From Shimia aestuarii (GTDB lineage Bacteria > Pseudomonadota > Alphaproteobacteria > Rhodobacterales > Rhodobacteraceae), in the NCBI RefSeq assembly GCF_022814865.1, contig NZ_JAKVRD010000001.1, positions 344,757-408,756 of the forward strand: a stretch of 64,000 nt of DNA. Direction: 5' to 3'. Made by a program: the position numbers and the translations under genes. Under the pieces are notes generated by a model. That model was not told where the DNA came from, searched no databases, and saw nothing but the letters and a program-made list of their open reading frames with translations. Position 1 is the stretch's first letter. Every line of letters begins with the position of its first letter. This document shows positions 1 through 9,613 of the stretch, piece after piece.

Positions 1-459
1 GGAGACGATCACACGCTCGGTGCCGTTGACGACAAAGGTGCCGTTCGGGGTCATCAGGGGCATGTCGCCCATAAAGACGTCTTGTTCCTTGATGTCCTTG
101 ACCGACTTGGCGCCGGTGTCTTCGTCCACATCGAACACGATCAGGCGCAGCGTGACCTTGAGCGGCGCCGAATAGGTCATGTCGCGCTGCATGCACTCTT
201 CGACGTCATATTTCGGCTTTTCAAGCTCGTAGTTCACGAACTCGAGCACGGAGGTCTCGTTGAAATCCTTGATCGGGAAGACCGATTGGAAAACACCCTT
301 GATGCCTTCACCGTCCATCGGGAGCGCTTCGTCGCCGGAGCGCAGGAAGAGATCGTAGGAGGATTTCTGAACCTCGATGAGGTTCGGCATTTCGAGGACT
401 TCGCGGATCTTGCCGTAATACTTACGCAGACGTTTTTGGCCAAGGTAGGTCTGAGCCAT
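1..459 (-). CDS. rpoB: RNA polymerase beta subunit, 5' end only
   Basis: Encodes the first 153 residues of the beta subunit of RNA polymerase; the rest lies beyond the left edge. The reverse complement opens [18 protein letters not shown] and continues with the conserved beta N-terminus ([55 protein letters not shown]), which belongs to the protrusion and first lobe. The frame stays open from the ATG at 459 to base 1. It lies downstream of rplL on the same strand, 259 bases away, in the usual rplJL-rpoBC arrangement. Identification is secure. Confidence 0.97.
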   Translation of the reverse strand, partial: MAQTYLGQKRLRKYYGKIREVLEMPNLIEVQKSSYDLFLRSGDEALPMDGEGIKGVFQSVFPIKDFNETSVLEFVNYELEKPKYDVEECMQRDMTYSAPLKVTLRLIVFDVDEDTGAKSVKDIKEQDVFMGDMPLMTPNGTFVVNGTERVIVS

Positions 460-718
460 GGTCGATGTCACCTTTCACTTCTCTTGCGAGTGTGCCGACC
501 GTCGGGCCCCGGTCGCACACCCATCCGAGATGGTCGAGTTCAGATCAATTCCCGGTCGCCGTCCCGAGTGGCAACCTCCCGATCTTTGAACCTCGCCTTA
601 GAAAAGGCTTTGTTGAAAAAGCCCTCTCTGAGACAGGTTCGGCTGGACGCGGTATAACCCGCATCCAGCCTGACAAATCTGGTGGAACGCGCCGGTTGCC
701 CGGTCCGTTCCCGCCGGA

Positions 719-1102
719 TTACTTGACTTCGACTTCTGCGCCAGCTGCTTCCAGCTTGCCCTTGATGTCTTCGGCTTCTTCTTTCGAAACGCCTTCTTTG
801 ACAGCCTTGCCGCCGGCTTCGACCAGCTCTTTGGCTTCTTTGAGGCCCAGGCCGGTGATGCCGCGGACTTCTTTGATGACGTTGATTTTCGAGGCGCCGG
901 CCGACTTCAGGATGACGTCGAATTCGGTTTTCTCTTCCTCAGCTGCACCGCCGGCGTCGCCACCAGCTGCGCCTGCGACCATGACGGCGCCGCCAGCTGC
1001 GGGCTCAATGCCGTACTCGTCTTTGAGGATGGTTTTCAGTTCTTGTGCTTCGAGAAGGGTCAGACCCACGATCTCTTCTGCAAGTTTTTTCAGATCAGCC
1101 AT
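719..1102 (-). CDS. rplL: 50S ribosomal protein L7/L12
   Basis: 127 residues, normal for the family. L7/L12 dimers form the ribosomal stalk that recruits translational GTPases. Visible are the N-terminal dimerisation part ([19 protein letters not shown]), an Ala/Gly-rich hinge around residues 40-55 ([18 protein letters not shown]), and the C-terminal domain with the factor-binding stretch [20 protein letters not shown], ending AAGAEVEVK. It follows rplJ after a 71-base gap and precedes rpoB, so it is probably cotranscribed with both. Confidence 0.97.
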   Translation of the reverse strand: MADLKKLAEEIVGLTLLEAQELKTILKDEYGIEPAAGGAVMVAGAAGGDAGGAAEEEKTEFDVILKSAGASKINVIKEVRGITGLGLKEAKELVEAGGKAVKEGVSKEEAEDIKGKLEAAGAEVEVK

Positions 1103-1173
1103 TTTAGACTCTTTCCGTTTCTAGGTATGTGTTCCAACGTTGGGCGATAGTGCCTACGCGGTTCCAAAGTTGC

Positions 1174-1692
1174 TTACGCAGCCTCTGCCTTTTCCTCGAT
1201 GGTAGACAGGATGGATGCGATGTTCGAAGCAGGTGCGCCAATCGCGCCAGCGATGTTCGAAGCAGGTGCGCCGATGCAGCCGACGATCGAAGCAATAAGC
1301 TCCTCGCGCGACGGCATTTTCGACACGGCTTCAACGCCGGCACGGTCAAGAGCGTTCTCACCCATTGCACCGCCAAGGATTTCGAACTTTTTGTTCGTCT
1401 TGGCAAAGTCCTCGGCGACCTTGGCTGCTGCCACGGGGTCTTCCGAGTAGGTCAGAACGGTCATACCCGTAAGAAGGTCTGCCATGCTCTCGCAGGGCTT
1501 GTCCTTAAGGGCGATCTTGGCGAGCCTGTTCTTGGCGACACGAACAGCACCACCCGCGTCACGAGCACGTGCGCGAAGGTCCTGCATGTCAGCAACCGTG
1601 AGACCGGCGTAGTGGGCTACCACGACGACGCCAGAGCTTTCAAAGATCTGGCCGAGTTCCTCGACCACTTTCTCTTTCTGGGCTCTATCCAC
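1174..1692 (-). CDS. rplJ: 50S ribosomal protein L10
   Basis: 172 residues, starting at a GTG (1690-1692) that has a GGAG ribosome binding site seven bases upstream; a longer frame with an ATG at 1734 exists but adds a non-conserved extension. L10 anchors the L7/L12 stalk and, in bacteria, binds its own mRNA leader. Conserved blocks are [17 protein letters not shown] at the N-terminus, [12 protein letters not shown], and [15 protein letters not shown]. The C-terminal stalk helix contains a tandem repeat of 11 residues ([11 protein letters not shown] / [11 protein letters not shown]) encoded by a 33-base DNA duplication. Confidence 0.95.
   Translation of the reverse strand: MDRAQKEKVVEELGQIFESSGVVVVAHYAGLTVADMQDLRARARDAGGAVRVAKNRLAKIALKDKPCESMADLLTGMTVLTYSEDPVAAAKVAEDFAKTNKKFEILGGAMGENALDRAGVEAVSKMPSREELIASIVGCIGAPASNIAGAIGAPASNIASILSTIEEKAEAA
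1217..1272 (-). repeat. 33-base tandem duplication inside rplJ
   Basis: A 23-base identical stretch starts at 1217 and again at 1250, an exact offset of 33 bases (11 codons). It encodes the doubled GAPASNIA motif in the part of L10 that carries L7/L12 dimers. The in-frame spacing keeps the protein intact. Similar doubling may be normal in Rhodobacterales L10, which I cannot check here. Confidence 0.85.
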
Positions 1693-2025
1693 AGTTTCAC
1701 TCCAAATTTGGAAGGCTCTCACCTTCCGGCTCATGTTTGCGCAAACCCGAGGGCTCACGCGTTCAGGTCCAAACTTACGGGTAAGGAGTCCAGGATCGCT
1801 CGAAGGATGGCCTTCCAGAATTCTTGTCTCGTTCCCCATCTCAGGAAGGAATTATTCATGGCCAAAGCGCCGTGAACCCTCCGTCTTGGACAGGCCAAAC
1901 CTGAAAAGGGACCCGTATACACGAATCCCTTCCGGCTTGGACAGGGGTTCATTAAAGGCCATAGCCCGGTTTGTCTATCGTCTTTTTGATTTTCAGCGCC
2001 ACCAGAGCTTGCGCTTCAAAGAAAA
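1693..2025 (-). promoter_or_regulatory. rplJL leader region, probable L10 autoregulatory mRNA
   Basis: This part of the 383-base gap between rplA and rplJ has no credible gene. A terminator closes the upstream rplKA unit at 2021-2050, so a promoter for rplJL-rpoB is expected here. A six-base inverted repeat (AAGGGA 1906-1911, TCCCTT 1926-1931) and two direct copies of CTTGGACAGG (1885-1894 and 1936-1945, 51 bases apart) suggest a folded leader. L10 leaders are known upstream of rplJ in many bacteria; the assignment here is inferred from position and repeats, not a matched structure. Confidence 0.45.
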
Positions 2026-2050
2026 ACGGGCGGAGCCATGCCCCGCCCGT
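2021..2050 (-). terminator. intrinsic terminator after rplA
   Basis: On the minus strand a perfect 8-bp stem (arms 2043-2050 and 2026-2033, nine-base loop) is followed immediately by a run of five T residues (2021-2025). It sits 26 bases past the rplA stop codon and would separate rplKA from rplJL-rpoB. Confidence 0.85.
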
Positions 2051-2075
2051 CTCTCAATTCTGTCGTTGCGACGGC

Positions 2076-2774
2076 TTACTGAGCCGCTGCGCTGTCCACG
2101 TCGATGGTCACACCCGGGCCCATGGTCGAGCTCAGAGCGATCTTCTTGACGTATGCACCTTTGGCGCCCGACGGCTTGGCCTTGAGAACGGCTTCCATGA
2201 AGGCACGCACGTTTTCGACCAGTTTACCTTCGTCGAAGGACACCTTGCCGAGTCCCGCATGCACAACACCGGCCTTCTCGGCCTTGAACTGCACTTCGCC
2301 GCCCTTGGCCGCTTCAACAGCTGCCTTGACGTCCATGGTCACGGTGCCGACCTTCGGGTTCGGCATCAGGTTACGCGGGCCGAGGACTTTACCAAGGCGA
2401 CCGACGATCGGCATCATGTCCGGGGTCGCGATGCAGCGATCGAACTCGATGGTGCCGCCCTGAACGGTTTCCATGAGGTCTTCTGCACCAACGATATCCG
2501 CACCAGCGGCCTGAGCTTCTTCAGCCTTCGGGCCACGAGCGAACACGGCGACGCGAACGGTTTTGCCGGTGCCGTTCGGCAGGCCGACAACGCCGCGGAC
2601 CATCTGGTCTGCGTGGCGCGGATCAACACCGAGCTGCACTGCGATCTCGACGGTTTCGTCGAATTTCGCGTTGGCGTTACCTTTGACGAGAGCAACAGCC
2701 TCTTCGACGGTCAGGTTTTCCTTGCCTGCAAACGCTTCACGCGCTGCGGCAGTACGCTTACCAAGTTTCGCCAT
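2076..2774 (-). CDS. rplA: 50S ribosomal protein L1
   Basis: 232 residues, full length. L1 forms the mobile stalk next to the E site and is a translational repressor of its own operon in many bacteria. Recognisable stretches are [49 protein letters not shown], and [20 protein letters not shown]. The start codon overlaps the rplK stop by one base (TAATG), implying translational coupling. A terminator follows directly. Confidence 0.97.
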   Translation of the reverse strand: MAKLGKRTAAAREAFAGKENLTVEEAVALVKGNANAKFDETVEIAVQLGVDPRHADQMVRGVVGLPNGTGKTVRVAVFARGPKAEEAQAAGADIVGAEDLMETVQGGTIEFDRCIATPDMMPIVGRLGKVLGPRNLMPNPKVGTVTMDVKAAVEAAKGGEVQFKAEKAGVVHAGLGKVSFDEGKLVENVRAFMEAVLKAKPSGAKGAYVKKIALSSTMGPGVTIDVDSAAAQ

Positions 2775-3199
2775 TACTTCACCTCGATGCCCATGGAGTT
2801 CGCCGAACCAACGATGATCTTCATCGCGGCCTCGATGTCATTGGCGTTGAGATCCTTCATCTTGGCTTCCGCGATCTCACGCACCTGCTTGACGGTGACC
2901 GAACCCACGGTTTCGCGCGACGGGTTGGTCGCACCGGATTTCAGTTTCGCCGCCTTCTTCAGGTAATAGGACGCCGGCGGCGTCTTGATGTCCATGGTGA
3001 AGGACTTGTCCTGATAGTAGGTGATCACGGTCGGGCACGGCGCACCGGGCTCCATATCCTGCGTCTTGGCGTTGAACGCCTTGCAGAATTCCATGATGTT
3101 GATGCCGCGCTGACCCAGCGCCGGACCGACCGGCGGAGAGGGGTTCGCTTGACCGGCGGGCACTTGCAATTTCATCGTGCCTGCGAGCTTCTTGGCCAT
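2774..3199 (-). CDS. rplK: 50S ribosomal protein L11
   Basis: 141 residues, the standard length. L11 binds 23S rRNA at the GTPase-associated centre. The sequence shows [20 protein letters not shown], the proline-rich hinge motif of the family, then [15 protein letters not shown] and the C-terminal rRNA-binding domain ending [20 protein letters not shown]. It is the first gene of the rplKA unit, 125 bases downstream of nusG. Confidence 0.97.
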   Translation of the reverse strand: MAKKLAGTMKLQVPAGQANPSPPVGPALGQRGINIMEFCKAFNAKTQDMEPGAPCPTVITYYQDKSFTMDIKTPPASYYLKKAAKLKSGATNPSRETVGSVTVKQVREIAEAKMKDLNANDIEAAMKIIVGSANSMGIEVK

Positions 3200-3266
3200 A
3201 AGCCTTTTCCTTTTCCAACATCCTCGGGGCGCGCCCTTCGGATTGCTACGTTGTGTGGTCTGGTCC

Positions 3267-3317
3267 GGGCATCGCGATGCCCTCGCCTCCCACGCGGGGG
3301 TGGCGCCCGAAGGCGCC
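3267..3317. repeat. perfect 16-bp palindrome and neighbouring hairpin between nusG and rplK
   Basis: GGGCATCGCGATGCCC at 3267-3282 is a perfect palindrome. A second dyad, GGCGCC-CGAA-GGCGCC, lies at 3302-3317, just beyond the nusG stop codon. Neither has a T tract on the minus strand, so they are not clear intrinsic terminators; they may be an attenuator, an RNA-processing site or a protein-binding site. Confidence 0.6.
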
Positions 3318-3324
3318 GCTCACA

Positions 3325-3858
3325 TCAGGCCTGTTTGGTGACCTGCGTGAATTCCAGTTCGACCGGGGTTTCCCGACCGAAGATCGACACCGTCACCTTG
3401 AGGCGCTGGTTGTCGTCGTCCACTTCCTCGACCATGCCGTCGAAATCTTCGAACGGGCCGTCGTTGACCTTGACCTTCTCACCAACCTCGAAGGTGATGA
3501 GGGTGCGCGGTGCTTCCTGACCTTCCTCGACGCGGCCAAGGATACCCTGCACTTCTGCGTCGCGCATCGGCATCGGGCGGCCTTGCGGGCCAAGGAAACC
3601 GGTGACCCGGTTGATCGAGTTGATGAGGTGATAGCCGCGGTCGCTCATCTCCATGTGCACGAGCACGTAGCCCGGCATGAAGCGGCGCTCGGTCGTGACC
3701 TTCTTGCCGCGACGCACCTCAATGACCTCTTCGGTCGGCACCAGAACCTCGTCGATCTCGTCTTCGAGATCGCTTTCGATCACCGACTGGCGGATCTGTT
3801 CTGCGATCTTCTTTTCGAAGTTCGACAGCACGCTAACCGAATACCACCGTTTCGCCAT
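3325..3858 (-). CDS. nusG: transcription termination/antitermination factor NusG
   Basis: 177 residues from the ATG at 3858; the frame continues upstream but [20 protein letters not shown] is the conserved start. NusG couples RNA polymerase to Rho and ribosomes. The N-terminal NGN domain includes [20 protein letters not shown] and INRVTGFLG; the C-terminal KOW domain is [19 protein letters not shown] onward. It follows secE on the same strand as in most bacteria, with a 191-base gap. Confidence 0.97.
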   Translation of the reverse strand: MAKRWYSVSVLSNFEKKIAEQIRQSVIESDLEDEIDEVLVPTEEVIEVRRGKKVTTERRFMPGYVLVHMEMSDRGYHLINSINRVTGFLGPQGRPMPMRDAEVQGILGRVEEGQEAPRTLITFEVGEKVKVNDGPFEDFDGMVEEVDDDNQRLKVTVSIFGRETPVELEFTQVTKQA

Positions 3859-4049
3859 CTGATCGTTCTTTCCCGTCTTGCGCCGATCCCGAAGGATCAA
3901 GAATTTCCAAATATCACCCGGCCTTCTATGACCGGTCCCGAACAAAAAATCGGCGCGTGGCTCGAATCGCCGCGCGCCATGTGTAGGGGATGCGCGTCGG
4001 GATAGTCCCGAACGCCCCCGATTTCAAGCGTTTTTCAGGCTCGAGCGGA

Positions 4050-4247
4050 TCAGCCGAAGATCGACAGGACCATCTGAAGACCGCCGCGGATAAGGATATC
4101 CACCAGCGAGAAGAACACGGCCGTCAACGCCGCCATGATGAAAACCATGACCGTTGTCAGAAGGACTTCGCGGCGGGTCGGCCATACGACCTTTGCGACC
4201 TCGGCACGGACCTGCTGGATGAACGTAAGCGGATTGGTTTTGGCCAT
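4050..4247 (-). CDS. secE: preprotein translocase subunit SecE
   Basis: 65 residues, the short one-helix form found in most bacteria outside the enterics. SecE clamps SecY in the inner-membrane translocon. The amphipathic helix with the conserved KVVWPTRREVL motif (residues about 19-29) is followed by one membrane span (TTVMVFIMAALTAVFFSLVD). It lies between a small membrane protein gene and nusG. Confidence 0.96.
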   Translation of the reverse strand: MAKTNPLTFIQQVRAEVAKVVWPTRREVLLTTVMVFIMAALTAVFFSLVDILIRGGLQMVLSIFG

Positions 4248-4347
4248 GATGTGTCTTCTTAGCTTGAATCAGGGGCCGACATACGCGGCGCGTCAGGGAA
4301 TTTCAAGGCCGGATTGGCGCTTGTCGCTCCGAGCGCCGCGGAAACCC

Positions 4348-4890
4348 TCAGAGCGCGGTGCGCAACCAGCTGTCAATCCGATCGCGCAGATGTTGAATTG
4401 CTTTACGCAAAACCACGATCTCGTGCTTCCAAAGACCTACAAACGCGCGCCAAAGCGCGGCGCTATAATCCCGCGCGCGCTCGGGACCAACCGCAACGGA
4501 GACCGCAAGGAAGAGCACCACCCCCCAGACCCCAAGGCGTAGAACCGGCAAGGGGTTGGCCGTGGCCGAAGCCATCAGCATCACAAGCGCGGCAAGGCGC
4601 GGACGCGGCCACTTGGCATCGTGATGCGCGCGGCGGCGGGCCTTGGCGGCGGCGACTTCTTCGGGCGTCCCTCCGGCAAGGTCAGGCGCATTGCGACGCA
4701 TGGCTTGCTCTACACGCGAAAGCGTGGACGGTGCCGGCTGTGTCTCAGGCGAAAGAGTCGCGAAACGACGACTCGCCTCCCCTTCGAGCCGTGCCCGGTC
4801 TGCAGGGGGGAGATTCTGTGCCTCGCACTTGCGCTGGCGCACTTTCTGAATTCCGACCGTATGGAACGGCCCCATGCCATCTTGCTTCAT
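4348..4890 (-). CDS. small membrane protein of unknown function
   Basis: 180 residues from the ATG at 4890, chosen because an AGG ribosome binding site lies six bases upstream; the frame could be extended to 4953. The N-terminal half is charged and probably disordered (basic stretch EEVAAAKARRRAHHDAKWPR), then two hydrophobic segments around residues 99-111 and 116-136 suggest a membrane hairpin, followed by a basic amphipathic tail rich in R, K and W. I recognise no family. It sits between tRNA-Trp and secE. No function is proposed. Confidence 0.7.
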   Translation of the reverse strand: MKQDGMGPFHTVGIQKVRQRKCEAQNLPPADRARLEGEASRRFATLSPETQPAPSTLSRVEQAMRRNAPDLAGGTPEEVAAAKARRRAHHDAKWPRPRLAALVMLMASATANPLPVLRLGVWGVVLFLAVSVAVGPERARDYSAALWRAFVGLWKHEIVVLRKAIQHLRDRIDSWLRTAL

Positions 4891-5037
4891 CTCGCACCTA
4901 TCGCGTCTCGTCCTGGCCGGTGGGACTCGCGCAGACCCTACCGACGCCAACACGACAGCAGTGGCGCAGAAAACAGGTGCTCTCGGGGCGCAATTGCGGA
5001 AACCCTGAGGCGCGAATGAAGCAATATGTCTGGAAAG

Positions 5038-5113
5038 TGGCAGGGGCAGCAGGGTTCGAACCCGCGACCTACGGTTTTGGAGACCGTCGCTCTACCAGCT
5101 GAGCTATACCCCT
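5038..5113 (-). tRNA. tRNA-Trp (anticodon CCA)
   Basis: A complete 76-base cloverleaf reads on the minus strand. The acceptor stem is AGGGGTA paired with TGCCCCT (one T-G pair), with discriminator G and an encoded CCA end. The anticodon stem ACGGT/ACCGT encloses the loop CTCCAAA, giving anticodon CCA, and the T arm has GGTTCGAACC. tRNA-Trp between tuf and secE is the common bacterial order. Confidence 0.96.
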
Positions 5114-5189
5114 AAAGTGCGTGGACTGTTACGGAATCGCTTACGAGAATTCAAGCGCAAAAACGCCCTTCCCTACCGGAGTTTTCGCC

Positions 5190-6152
5190 CTAGGGCTTGG
5201 TCTTGAAACGAAACGCCGCTCGTTGACCGGGATTGGCTTTGACCGACGCAATGAGCTGGCGCATTTCGCGATCGATCCGCAGGGGTTTGACGACCTGTTT
5301 CATATCCCTGAGATGCGCGATGATCTCACCATCCTCCATCCCGGCCACGTTCAGCCCCGCAAGCACTTCGGCGGGCAGTTTTCTCTTGTAGAGAAACGAG
5401 ACCGAATCCCGATGCACATGCGCCACCGGCTCAAAATACTCTGACAGGACCGCCATCTGCACCGCGATCCAAGGTTGTTGCCACCAAAGGAAATCCTGTT
5501 GCACAACAATTGACCGCCCCGGAACGAGATGCGGGAAGAAAAGCGCGCTCATCTGGTCCATCGTGGCGGCGGTCTTGGAGGCGTCCATCACCAGCACTTC
5601 GATATCGCCCCCCTCCCAGCCGATATCTTCGATCTGCCCTTTCCTGAGACTGATCCCCTCGCCCCAGGGCGCTAGAAACCGCTCGGCAATCGGTAAGAGG
5701 TCCGTGCCAAACGGTCCAAGGAGCGGCGGGGTCTCGTGCGGACTCTCAGAGGACGGCGGGTTGTTGCAATATTGGCGATAGCGTTTGCGGAAAATCTCGA
5801 AATCGCCAACCTCGAACTTGTCATAGCCATGCACGACCTGATCGCGCCCAGCCTGCGCCACGCCCTCCGCAAGACAGGCGGCCGAGCCACCCGCGAATGA
5901 TCCGAGATCGACAATCGCCCCTGCCCCCGTCGCCCAATCGCGGGTCAGCGCCACGTAGTAGGCCTGTTCGTCAAATTGCAGCATGGTCGGAATTTTGGCG
6001 GCTGGGCCAAGATCGGCGGGCGAGAAATCGTCCCAGATACGATCTTCAAAGAAACGGTCGGTCAAGGGGCTCTCTCCGTTGCGCCACGCTACAAAGAAGT
6101 CTCGGAGGAATGGCGCGGGAAGGCAAGCGGCCAAGTGGTCCCACCAAACCAT
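5190..6152 (-). CDS. class I SAM-dependent methyltransferase-like protein
   Basis: 320 residues from ATG 6152, which follows a G-rich ribosome binding site; a TTG nine bases upstream is possible. The central part has a Rossmann motif I (AIVDLGSFAGGSAACLAEG) and an acidic end of strand 2 (VVHGYDKFEV), then VLVMDASKTAATMDQM and PGRSIVVQQDFLWWQQ, a layout like TylF/CmcI-type sugar or macrocin O-methyltransferases. The substrate is unknown. The gene lies between the tuf terminator and tRNA-Trp, interrupting an otherwise conserved translation gene string. Confidence 0.65.
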   Translation of the reverse strand: MVWWDHLAACLPAPFLRDFFVAWRNGESPLTDRFFEDRIWDDFSPADLGPAAKIPTMLQFDEQAYYVALTRDWATGAGAIVDLGSFAGGSAACLAEGVAQAGRDQVVHGYDKFEVGDFEIFRKRYRQYCNNPPSSESPHETPPLLGPFGTDLLPIAERFLAPWGEGISLRKGQIEDIGWEGGDIEVLVMDASKTAATMDQMSALFFPHLVPGRSIVVQQDFLWWQQPWIAVQMAVLSEYFEPVAHVHRDSVSFLYKRKLPAEVLAGLNVAGMEDGEIIAHLRDMKQVVKPLRIDREMRQLIASVKANPGQRAAFRFKTKP

Positions 6153-6160
6153 CGCCCCCA

Positions 6161-6192
6161 AAAGAAAAGGCCCCGCCGTTTGGCGGGGCCTT
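6161..6192 (-). terminator. intrinsic terminator of tuf
   Basis: On the minus strand the GC-rich dyad AAGGCCCCGCC / GGCGGGGCCTT (6169-6192) is followed by TTTTCTTTT (6161-6168). It lies 25 bases past the tuf stop codon and just before the start of the methyltransferase-like gene. Confidence 0.9.
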
Positions 6193-6216
6193 CTGATCTT
6201 TCAGGTCAAACCTGGC

Positions 6217-7392
<1,176 letters not shown>

Positions 7393-7495
7393 CTCGAGGC
7401 GCCTTCCATGTGATGAGTGGGCACGCTGCCCGTATTTATCTACCGCGCGCGACATATTTGGTTGCGCGGGAAAAATCAAGCGTGACTTGACGCGA

Positions 7496-8095
7496 TTACT
7501 GGCTGCCGTCCTGCTCTTTCTTCTTGTCCTTCCAACAGGCCGCGAGTTCTTCGGCACTCGGGGACTCTGTCATGCAAGCGCGGTTCTCGTGGAGCCAGTC
7601 CTCGAGAGCCTTGGCCACGTTGTGCGACAGGTTCGCCATCTGCTCTTCGGCAGTCATGGTCAGACCAGAGCCGACAATGCTTGCCCCGGTGAAGGTCTCA
7701 AGCACGGTGATCATCTTCGGCTCATCGTGGAACTTGCCACCGGCGCGGTCATCCCATGCCGTAACCGTAATAATAAGCGCGGATTTCGGCGCGAGAAGAA
7801 TCGGCACGCCCGGCTGGGCAAGCACATAGCCCGACACGTTCACACCAAGATGGACAAGTCGCGTCCCGTTGTAGCGACCAAGACGCGCGTCAATTGCACC
7901 TTTGACCGAAGCGATCCACTCTTCCTTGCTCGCCTCGCGCGACAGCGGCCCCTTGGTCAGGTCCGGTGCGACGACGATATTATGGCCAAGTTTGAAATCG
8001 CCAAGATCGACCGGCGCTTCGGTCACCTCTTTTTGCGGCACGGCGCAGGCAGCGACGACAAGGAGGGTCGAAAGCAGGGCAAAGATTCGGAGCAT
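7496..8095 (-). CDS. putative outer-membrane or periplasmic lipoprotein
   Basis: 199 residues from ATG 8095. The start [20 protein letters not shown] is a lipoprotein signal peptide with lipobox VAAC, so Cys17 is the likely lipidated residue. The mature part is hydrophilic with no domain I recognise ([78 protein letters not shown]) and ends in a Lys/Glu-rich tail. It lies 103 bases downstream of tuf on the opposite side of that gene and is divergent from the P450 gene. Confidence 0.75.
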   Translation of the reverse strand: MLRIFALLSTLLVVAACAVPQKEVTEAPVDLGDFKLGHNIVVAPDLTKGPLSREASKEEWIASVKGAIDARLGRYNGTRLVHLGVNVSGYVLAQPGVPILLAPKSALIITVTAWDDRAGGKFHDEPKMITVLETFTGASIVGSGLTMTAEEQMANLSHNVAKALEDWLHENRACMTESPSAEELAACWKDKKKEQDGSQ

Positions 8096-8242
8096 CAGGC
8101 GTGTCCTTTTGATCAGGGTCACGAAGCGGCATATCCGAAACCTGCCAACCGCGCAATCTGGCGCGGTGATCTCAGCGGCCTCGCGCTTGGTTTGCCGCTT
8201 GACCACTGGCGCACTATCATCCCGGAGACAGGAGTCTTTTCC

Positions 8243-9613
8243 ATGAACGATCCCGCGTTCGATACCCTTGCACCATTGCCAGCACGCGCGCCGCTCGCGA
8301 CCGAGCCATTGGGTCTATTGGGGTCGCTCCGCGCGGCACGGAGCAATCTCCTGAGCATTCTGCCGGAACTCGCCGTGCGGCAGCCCATGGTCTCGGGCCA
8401 CACCGGGCTTCGCTGGCACATGATCATGGAGCCGGGGGCGATCCGGCGCGTGCTTCTTGAAGCTGTGGAGACCTACCCCAAGTCCCGCGCCACCAAGAAC
8501 ATTCTGCGGCCTGCCATCGGCGATAGCCTCTTTATCGCCGAGGATACACATTGGCGCTGGCAACGCCGCGCCGCCGCGCCGGTTTTCTCGCATCGCAACG
8601 TGATGAACCTCGCCCCGGTCATGTCCGCCGCTGCGACCCGAAGCGCCGAACGCATCGCCAAAGCCGAGGGGCGCGCGGTCGATATGCTCGACGAGATGGT
8701 GCGCACGACCTTTGATGTCATCGCCGAAGTGACCTTTTCCGGTGAGGGCCAGTTTGATGCCCCCGCTGTGCATCGCGCCATCGACGCCTATATTGCGGCC
8801 GCGGGCAAAATCTCGCTCTTTGATATGCTCGGTCTGCCGGATTGGCTCCCACGGCCCTCGCGCTTTACCTCGGGCCCAGTGGTGAACGAGATGAAGCGCG
8901 TCGCCGATGAGGCCATTGAGGCACGCCGCATCCGTGGCGCAGGCGATGTGCCGGACTTGCTCGACCTGTTGCTTGCAGGGGAAGACCCCGAGACCAAGCG
9001 GCGCATGAATACATCGGAACTGCGCGACAATCTCCTGACCTTCATCGTCGCAGGACACGAAACCACGGCGCTGACGCTGGCCTGGTCCCTCTATCTCTGC
9101 GCCTTCGACACAGAGGTGCAGGATCGCGCAAGGGCCGAGGCGCAATCGGTGCTGTCGGGCGGGGCGGCAACCGGCGCAGATCTCGAACGCCTCCCCTTTA
9201 TCCGCCAGATCGTCGATGAGGCGCTTCGGCTCTATCCGCCTGCTGGTATCCTGTCGCGCACGGCGCAGGCACCGGATACGCTCTGCGGTCGCGAGGTCAA
9301 ACGCGGCGATACGGTGATGATCCCGATCTACGCCTTACACCGCCATCATATGCTCTGGGACGACCCGGATGCCTTTCGTCCGGATCGGTTCTCGGATCGC
9401 AAGGGGATCGACCGCTATGCCTACCTGCCCTTCGGCGACGGGCCGCGCATCTGTATCGGAGCGAGCTTCGCCATTCAGGAGGCGGTCATCATTCTTGCGA
9501 CGCTGCTTGCGCGGTTCCGGTTCGATCTCGTCGCAACGCGCCCGCCTGAGCCTGTCATGATCCTGACGCTGCGACCCAATGGCGGTGTCTGGCTTACAGC
9601 AGAGCCCGCCTAG
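8243..9613 (+). CDS. cytochrome P450
   Basis: 456 residues from ATG 8243, preceded by GGAG eight bases upstream; the open frame extends further upstream without conservation. P450s are haem monooxygenases. All signature motifs are present: I-helix AGHETT (270-275), ExxR (EALR 326-329) and the haem loop FGDGPRICIG (397-406) with axial Cys404. There is no membrane anchor, so it is a soluble class I enzyme that needs a ferredoxin and reductase encoded elsewhere. Substrate unknown. Its 3' end overlaps the convergent M48 gene by four bases. Confidence 0.93.
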   Translation: MNDPAFDTLAPLPARAPLATEPLGLLGSLRAARSNLLSILPELAVRQPMVSGHTGLRWHMIMEPGAIRRVLLEAVETYPKSRATKNILRPAIGDSLFIAEDTHWRWQRRAAAPVFSHRNVMNLAPVMSAAATRSAERIAKAEGRAVDMLDEMVRTTFDVIAEVTFSGEGQFDAPAVHRAIDAYIAAAGKISLFDMLGLPDWLPRPSRFTSGPVVNEMKRVADEAIEARRIRGAGDVPDLLDLLLAGEDPETKRRMNTSELRDNLLTFIVAGHETTALTLAWSLYLCAFDTEVQDRARAEAQSVLSGGAATGADLERLPFIRQIVDEALRLYPPAGILSRTAQAPDTLCGREVKRGDTVMIPIYALHRHHMLWDDPDAFRPDRFSDRKGIDRYAYLPFGDGPRICIGASFAIQEAVIILATLLARFRFDLVATRPPEPVMILTLRPNGGVWLTAEPA

